A DNA stretch of 17,438 nucleotides from Candidatus Latescibacterota bacterium (GTDB taxonomy: Bacteria > JAAXHH01 > JACQVL01), in NCBI GenBank assembly GCA_016209865.1, contig JACQVL010000012.1:1-17438 (forward strand), read 5' to 3'. Position 1 is the first letter of the stretch, and every line of letters begins with the position of its first letter. Below, piece after piece: positions 12,770-17,438 of the stretch. The notes below the pieces were generated by a model, which saw nothing but the letters and a program-made list of their open reading frames with translations, searched no databases and had not been told where the DNA came from. The position numbers and the translations under genes were made by a program.

Positions 12770-13993
12770 ATGCCCCCTCGCTATCTCACACGCGCCCTGG
12801 AACCCGTCCTGAAACGGGCCGCCGGGGAATTCCCGGCTGTGGTGCTGACCGGACCACGCCAATCCGGGAAGACGACCCTCCTCACGCATCTGTTCGGAAC
12901 GAGCCACGTCTACGTCTCGCTTGAACCCCCAGACGTCCGGATGGCCGCCATGGCCGACCCACGCGGATTTCTGGCGATGTATCCGCCGCCAGTCATCTTC
13001 GACGAAGTCCAGTATGCCGCCGACCTCCTGCCTTACATCAAAGAACGCATCGATGTGCGACGCTCAGCGCGGGGACAGTACCTCCTCACCGGGTCGCAAC
13101 ACCTGCTCCTCATGGCGCGCGTGACCGAGTCACTGGCCGGGCGGGCGGCGATGCTGCGGCTCTTGCCGCTCTCCCAGCGTGAGGCCCTGGAGCGGCCGGA
13201 TACTCCACTACCCTGGGACACGCCGCGCGGCCAGTCCTCCCGTCGAGAACTCGCATACCGCGGCCTGTGGACAAGTTTCCTGCGCGGCGGCTACCCGGAG
13301 CTGGTCGCCGAACCGACGCGGGATCACGGGCTCTGGCACGCAAGCTATATCCAGACGTATCTCGAACGAGATGTCCGGGCTCTCCGGCAGATCGGAGACC
13401 TCACCCTCTTTCAGAATTTTCTGCGGGCCCTGGCCTCCAGGAGCGGACAACTCCTGAACCTGACCGACCTCGCCCGCGACCTCGGAGTGGCCGTCAACAC
13501 CGCGAAGGCGTGGCTCTCGGTGCTGGAGGCGACGTTTCAGGTGATCGTGCTGCGGCCCTACTTCGCCAACGTCGGCAAACGACTGGTGAAGACTCCGAAA
13601 ATCTACTTCATGGACACCGGGACCCTCTGTTACCTCGCCGGCCTCAAAGACCCCGGCCACGCAGCCTCCGGGCCGATGGGGGGAGTCATCTTCGAGACGG
13701 CGGTCCTCGGAGAGATCGTCAAGACCCTCGTCCACCGCGGCGTGGACCCACAGGTGTATTTCTGGCGAACCTCCTCCGGGACGGAAGTGGACCTCCTCGT
13801 CGACACCGGCAAGCGGCTCATCCCCCTCGAGGTCAAACTCTCCGCCACACCGCGGCCCGCCATGGCCGATCCTCTCAACACCGTGCGGTACGATCTGGGT
13901 GACAAGGCCGGCCCCGGATACCTCATCCACCCCGGCGATGTCCGGCTGCCGCTGGCCCCAGGGGTGACGGCGCTCCCGTTCGCCGACCTCTGA
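12770..13993 (+). CDS. AAA-type ATPase with DUF4143 C-terminal domain
   Basis: This 407-residue protein belongs to the abundant AAA_14/DUF4143 ATPase family, whose cellular role is not settled. The P-loop is GPRQSGKTT (28-36), Walker B is VIFDE (75-79) and a sensor-like LLTGSQ lies at 105-110. A helix-turn-helix-like segment (LTDLARDLGVAVNTAKAWL, 231-249) follows. The C-terminal domain has FET (308-310), GTEVDLLVD (337-345) and PLEVK (352-356), resembling a PD-(D/E)xK nuclease fold with D341, E354 and K356, as is usual for this family. GGAG 8 bases and AGAGG 3 bases before ATG 12770 fix the start; an in-frame ATG at 12737 lies inside the palindrome and is unlikely. The gene is divergent from the large operon. 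These genes are often horizontally moved as single units, and no partner is seen here. Confidence 0.9.
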   Translation: MPPRYLTRALEPVLKRAAGEFPAVVLTGPRQSGKTTLLTHLFGTSHVYVSLEPPDVRMAAMADPRGFLAMYPPPVIFDEVQYAADLLPYIKERIDVRRSARGQYLLTGSQHLLLMARVTESLAGRAAMLRLLPLSQREALERPDTPLPWDTPRGQSSRRELAYRGLWTSFLRGGYPELVAEPTRDHGLWHASYIQTYLERDVRALRQIGDLTLFQNFLRALASRSGQLLNLTDLARDLGVAVNTAKAWLSVLEATFQVIVLRPYFANVGKRLVKTPKIYFMDTGTLCYLAGLKDPGHAASGPMGGVIFETAVLGEIVKTLVHRGVDPQVYFWRTSSGTEVDLLVDTGKRLIPLEVKLSATPRPAMADPLNTVRYDLGDKAGPGYLIHPGDVRLPLAPGVTALPFADL

Positions 13994-14119
13994 TCCGCAT
14001 CCTCACGCTCAGCCTGGAAAAGAACTTGACAGCGACCCCGACGCGCTTCACTTTCCGGTCGTTCGCTCGTCCCGACCCGCTGAAGAAGGACAATGCGATG
14101 TTTTGAAGGAGAACCATCC
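13994..14119 (+). promoter_or_regulatory. Intergenic gap with a possible promoter for the MetE-like gene
   Basis: A TTGACA is at 14026-14031, but the hexamer 17 bases on (CACTTT) is a poor -10, so the promoter is weak or depends on an activator. The 12-mer ACTTGACAGCGA (14024-14035) is identical to the one at the operon promoter on the other strand (12672-12661). An AAGGAG at 14106-14111 is a strong ribosome-binding site for ATG 14120. No terminator hairpin is evident after the DUF4143 stop. Confidence 0.35.
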
Positions 14120-15130
14120 ATGCCCGAACCAGGCATCAAGACGACCGTGGTCGGCAGTTATCCCATCCCGTCGTGGCTGGCCGCCTACCCCTCAACCCCA
14201 ACCCTCCGTGACGCGATCCTGGTCGTGCTCAAGACGCAGGAACTGGCCGGGCTTGACGTCATCACGGACGGCGAGCTGTCGCGCTTCGACGTGAACCACC
14301 CGGAGACGAACGGGATGATCGACTTCTTCATCCGCCCGATGGAGGGGATCACTGCCCAGGTCAGCCGGGACGAGGTCGCCTTGTTCCGGGCGAATGCGGG
14401 CATGGCGTTCCGGGTCAAGCCCGCAGGGGTCGTCCGCGGGCCTGTCGGAGAGGGCAGCCTCAACCTGCCTGCCGCATGGGCGTTTGTGAAGCCACTCACC
14501 CACTATCCTCTCAAGTTCACTTTGACCTCGCCCTACATGTTAGCGAAGACGCTGCTCGACCTCCACTACCGCGACGTGCGCGGCCTGGCAATGGCCCTGG
14601 CGGACGTCCTGCGCGGTCAGGTCGCGGAGATCGACGCGCCGGTCATCCAGGTGGACGAGGCGAACCTGACCGGCCATCCCGAAGACGTGAACTGGGCGCA
14701 CGAACCCATCAACCACGTCCTCAGCGCCGCGGCCGGGGAGAAGGCCGTCCATCTCTGCTTCGGCAACTACGGCGGGCAGACGATCCAGCACGGGTTCTGG
14801 AGCAACCTGCTGCCGTTCCTGAACCACCTCGACGTGCATCACCTCATCCTCGAATGCGCCCGCCGTGATCCCGAGGAATTGAGCGTGTTCCGCGACCTGC
14901 GGGACGACATCGCCCTCGGCGTCGGCGTCATCGATATCAAGGACAACGAGGTGGAATCTCCCGACGAGGTGGCGCGCCGGATCGAGCACGCCGTCGAGGT
15001 TCTCGGCCCCGCGCGCGTCCGATGGGTTCACCCGGACTGCGGCTTCTGGATGCTCCCGCGTAGCGTCGCCGACCGGAAGATGGCCGCCTTGGTCGCCGGG
15101 CGGGACCGGGTCTTAGGCGTATCAACCTGA
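14120..15130 (+). CDS. MetE C-terminal-domain-like zinc methyltransferase
   Basis: This 336-residue protein is a single TIM-barrel of the cobalamin-independent methionine synthase C-terminal type. All four zinc ligands of that family are visible: H211 and C213 (VHLCFGNY), E245 (LECARR) and C307 (HPDCGF). Substrate-site residues are also kept: S13 in VGSYP, D50-G51-E52 and D179-E180 in QVDEA. It lacks the N-terminal folate-binding half of full-length MetE, so the methyl donor is probably not 5-methyl-THF-polyglutamate used in the standard way. Possibilities are a short 'core-MetE' using a methylcorrinoid protein, or a related thiol alkyltransferase such as the coenzyme M-dependent epoxide enzymes. 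AAGGAG 8 bases before ATG 14120 makes the start firm. The GH2 gene follows after 9 bases on the same strand, although the two functions have no obvious link. Confidence 0.82.
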   Translation: MPEPGIKTTVVGSYPIPSWLAAYPSTPTLRDAILVVLKTQELAGLDVITDGELSRFDVNHPETNGMIDFFIRPMEGITAQVSRDEVALFRANAGMAFRVKPAGVVRGPVGEGSLNLPAAWAFVKPLTHYPLKFTLTSPYMLAKTLLDLHYRDVRGLAMALADVLRGQVAEIDAPVIQVDEANLTGHPEDVNWAHEPINHVLSAAAGEKAVHLCFGNYGGQTIQHGFWSNLLPFLNHLDVHHLILECARRDPEELSVFRDLRDDIALGVGVIDIKDNEVESPDEVARRIEHAVEVLGPARVRWVHPDCGFWMLPRSVADRKMAALVAGRDRVLGVST

Positions 15131-15139
15131 AGAAAACGT

Positions 15140-17438
15140 ATGGCTCCATCCTCCCTCCTCCCCTTAGACGGCGACTGGCTGCTGGCCACCGACCCGGAGA
15201 ACGCCGGGATCGCGCAACAGTGGTGGGCCGGCCCGACGCCCGACGCGAAGCAAACTCCCGTGCCGTGGATCATCCAGGACGCCTTTCCCGGCTATCACGG
15301 GGTGGCCTGGTACTGGCGTGACTTTGTCCCTCCTGACAACCCTCACGAGCACGGACGCTCTCTCCTGCGCTTCTGGGCGGTGGACTACAAAGCGGATGTG
15401 TGGCTGAATGGCGTTCCTGTGGGCGGCCATGAAGGCGGGGAAACCCCGTTCATCCTGGATGTCACCGACGCCATCAGGCCGAAGCAGACCAACCACCTCG
15501 CGGTCCGCGTGCTCAACCCTACGAACGACCCGATCGATGGCATCGTCCTGATTGAGACTCCCCATCGTAATAAAGCGGTCCCGCACTACGTCGGCGGCTC
15601 GTACAATTACGGCGGTATCGTCGAGTCGGTCGAACTGCTGATCGTGCCCGCAGTCCGGATCGAGGACGTGTTCGTCCGGCCCGACCCGCAGACCGGCATC
15701 ATCCGGGTTCAGGTGAACATCCACAACGCGACGACGACCACGACGCGCGGACGCCTGCGGATCACCATCGCCCCGGCCGCGACCGGTGAGACGCTGACGG
15801 TCGCCCAGACCGGGCATGACCTGCCGTCCGGTGAGACACGCGTCGAGACACAGATCCAGGTGCACAACTATCGCCTCTGGGACCTCGATGATCCCTTCCT
15901 GTACCGGGTCACCGCGGCGGTGCAGGCAGCGGACAGTGACTCCGTTGACGAGTATTCCGTCCGCTGCGGGTTTCGTGATTTCCGCGTCGTCAACGGATAC
16001 TTCCGGCTGAACGGCCGGCGCGTGTTCGTGCGAAGCACGCATACCGGCAACCACTGTCCCGTCGGCCAGGTCATCCCGCCGCGAGCCGCCCTCGACCTCC
16101 TCCGGCGCGACCTCCTGTACGCCAAAACGTCCGGGCTCAACATCGTCCGGTTCATCGCCGGGGTCGCCCATCCGTGGCAGTTGGATGTCTGCGACGAACT
16201 CGGCCTGATGGTCTACGAAGAGTCCTTAGCGGGCTGGTGTCTGAAGGACTCTCCGCAGATGGGCGCACGATTTGACTTCTCAATCCGCGAGATGATCCGC
16301 CGTGACCGCAACCATCCCAGCGTGGTGATCTGGGGGCTACTGAACGAGACGTTCGACGGCCCGGTCTTTCAGCACGCCCAGGCGAGCCTTCCCCTCATCC
16401 GTTCCTTAGACGACACCCGGCTCGTCCTCCTGGGCAGCGGGCGGTGGGATTGCCAGCCGGGCATCGGCTCGGTGAGCAACCCGGGCAGTTCAGAATGGGA
16501 ACACGTCTGGGGGATCGAAGCCCCGGCCGCGCCCCCCGTCTCGAAGGATTGGGATCGTGTGCATGGCGGCTATTTCGACCGCGCGGGGGATGCGCACGTC
16601 TACCCCCCCACGCCCCATCCATCAGGGACGCTCCGGTTCATCCGGACACTCGGCCACGACACGAAGCCGGTGTTCCTGTCCGAGTACGGGATCGGCAGCG
16701 TGATGAACGCCATCCGTGAACTGCGGCTGTACGAGCAGGCCGGGGTGAACCTGGACGCCGAAGACGCCGTCCTGATGCGGTCGATGGCGGAGCGGTTCGT
16801 CGCCGACTGGCATCGATTCGGGCTGGACGGAGTGTATGCGTTCCCCGAGGAGATGCTGCGCGAGAGCCAGCGTTTGCATGCCCGCCAGCGGCTGCTGGGG
16901 TTCGACCTCATCCGGTCGAACCCTCACATCTGCGGGTACAACCTCACTGGGATGCTCGATCATGGCATGACTGGGGAGGGCGTCTGGACGTTCTGGCGGG
17001 AATGGAAACCGGGCGTCATGGACGCGATGAAGGACGGCTGGGCGCCGCTGCGCTGGTGCCTGTTCGTCGAGCCTGTGCACGGCTACATGGGGCGACCGTT
17101 CACCGTCGACGTCGTCTTAGCGAACGAAGACGTCCTCCAGCCGGGAGACTACCCGGTGTGCGCCAGAATCGTCGGATCGTCAGGTATCGTATGGGAACGT
17201 CAGACCACGGTGTCTGTCCCGTGGCCCCCGGCCGGCGAAGACGGTCCGCTGGCCGTCCTGGTGCTGCGTGAGGAGGTCCGGCTCGACGGGCCGGCGGGCG
17301 TGTACGAGCTCGCTGTGACGATGGAGCGAGGGGGCGGGCCGGCGGGAGGGCGAATCACGTTCTACGTGTCAGAGACGCTGAAGGGGCGAAAAGGCGAAAG
17401 GGGTAAAAGGCGAAAAGGGGGACGGCAGGGAACACAGC
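15140..17438 (+). CDS. Glycoside hydrolase family 2 enzyme, 3' end beyond window
   Basis: 766 codons are open to the right edge with no stop. The N-terminal jelly-roll sugar-binding domain (about 1-170) has GVAWYWRDF and VDYKADVWLNGVPVGGHEGG. An Ig-like domain follows, ending LWDLDDPFLYRV. The (beta/alpha)8 domain starts near GYFRLNGRRVFVR. Catalytic residues are seen: acid/base E403 in NHPSVVIWGLLNE (391-403) and nucleophile E515 in VFLSEYG. This is the beta-glucuronidase/galactosidase/mannosidase layout; sugar specificity cannot be told. There is no signal peptide, so it is probably cytoplasmic. A C-terminal beta-rich domain (about 630-748) is followed by a Lys/Arg/Gly-rich tail encoded by an 8-bp repeat, where the true end should be close. 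The ribosome-binding site (AAGAA) is weak; 9 bases from the preceding stop. Confidence 0.88.
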   Translation, partial: MAPSSLLPLDGDWLLATDPENAGIAQQWWAGPTPDAKQTPVPWIIQDAFPGYHGVAWYWRDFVPPDNPHEHGRSLLRFWAVDYKADVWLNGVPVGGHEGGETPFILDVTDAIRPKQTNHLAVRVLNPTNDPIDGIVLIETPHRNKAVPHYVGGSYNYGGIVESVELLIVPAVRIEDVFVRPDPQTGIIRVQVNIHNATTTTTRGRLRITIAPAATGETLTVAQTGHDLPSGETRVETQIQVHNYRLWDLDDPFLYRVTAAVQAADSDSVDEYSVRCGFRDFRVVNGYFRLNGRRVFVRSTHTGNHCPVGQVIPPRAALDLLRRDLLYAKTSGLNIVRFIAGVAHPWQLDVCDELGLMVYEESLAGWCLKDSPQMGARFDFSIREMIRRDRNHPSVVIWGLLNETFDGPVFQHAQASLPLIRSLDDTRLVLLGSGRWDCQPGIGSVSNPGSSEWEHVWGIEAPAAPPVSKDWDRVHGGYFDRAGDAHVYPPTPHPSGTLRFIRTLGHDTKPVFLSEYGIGSVMNAIRELRLYEQAGVNLDAEDAVLMRSMAERFVADWHRFGLDGVYAFPEEMLRESQRLHARQRLLGFDLIRSNPHICGYNLTGMLDHGMTGEGVWTFWREWKPGVMDAMKDGWAPLRWCLFVEPVHGYMGRPFTVDVVLANEDVLQPGDYPVCARIVGSSGIVWERQTTVSVPWPPAGEDGPLAVLVLREEVRLDGPAGVYELAVTMERGGGPAGGRITFYVSETLKGRKGERGKRRKGGRQGTQ
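17385..17416. repeat. 8-bp-period repeat at the 3' end of the visible GH2 frame
   Basis: Four 8-base units occur: GGCGAAAA at 17385 and again at 17409, with variants GGCGAAAG and GGGTAAAA between. It encodes a Lys/Arg/Gly-rich tail unlike the preceding beta-domain. The same style of short-period repeat is found in the operon gaps, but here the period is 8. Confidence 0.6.

Noticed and set aside
13208-13930. A 240-codon open frame on the minus strand
   Set aside because: It is opposite the DUF4143 ATPase, which has clear Walker motifs and a good start; a shadow frame.
12770-13993. DUF4143 ATPase as half of a toxin-antitoxin or defence pair
   Set aside because: No small partner gene is next to it, and the family occurs widely as single genes without established defence function.
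15164-16171. A 335-codon open frame on the minus strand
   Set aside because: It is antisense to the well-supported GH2 gene and shows no domain-like sequence; a shadow frame.
1-17438. tRNA, rRNA or riboswitch
   Set aside because: No cloverleaf, rRNA core sequence or recognised aptamer was found; nearly all sequence is protein-coding.

Overview
The window is GC-rich DNA from a diderm (Gram-negative-type) bacterium. Evidence for the outer membrane is two Omp85-type beta-barrels ending in Phe and three predicted lipoproteins or anchored secreted proteins. The lineage cannot be fixed from the sequence. The degenerate 7-base-period repeats at gene junctions recall environmental phyla such as Nitrospirota or NC10, but this is an impression only.

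Layout. Positions 12561 down to 1 (minus strand) hold ten tightly packed genes that look like one operon of about 12.6 kb, running off the left edge. In transcription order they are: Omp85-like barrel A; kinase-fold-like lipoprotein A; Omp85-like barrel B; kinase-fold-like lipoprotein B; an ADP/ATP-translocase (NTT)-like transporter; a tartrate-resistant (purple) acid phosphatase-like enzyme; a second NTT-like transporter fused to a long HEAT-repeat tail; a receiver domain with a coiled coil; a cyclic-nucleotide-binding-fold protein; and the start of a second receiver protein. A 208-base AT-rich divergent region (12562-12769) carries a good sigma-70-type promoter for the operon and a 31-bp near-perfect palindrome in front of the plus-strand genes. 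The plus strand then has a DUF4143-type AAA ATPase (12770-13993), a MetE C-terminal-like methyltransferase (14120-15130) and a glycoside hydrolase family 2 enzyme (15140 to the right edge, no stop seen).

How the genes may work together. The two roughly 550-590-residue lipoproteins are paralogues. Both keep a pattern typical of the protein-kinase-like fold: a beta-strand Lys, a helix Glu, an H-x-D-x4-N catalytic-loop motif and an I-D-F-G motif. They sit next to outer-membrane barrels, two nucleotide-translocase-like carriers and an exported metallophosphatase. My main hypothesis is an extracytoplasmic phosphorylation system, with kinase, phosphatase and a possible nucleotide supply, controlled by receiver and cNMP-fold proteins. 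The motifs are visible in the sequence; the system-level reading is inference. The [barrel + kinase-like lipoprotein] unit is present twice in tandem, diverged.

A second theme is short-period (7 bp, once 8 bp) degenerate repeats. They lie at five of the nine junctions inside the operon and at the tail of the GH2 gene, and in places they supply stop codons, start codons and terminal residues.
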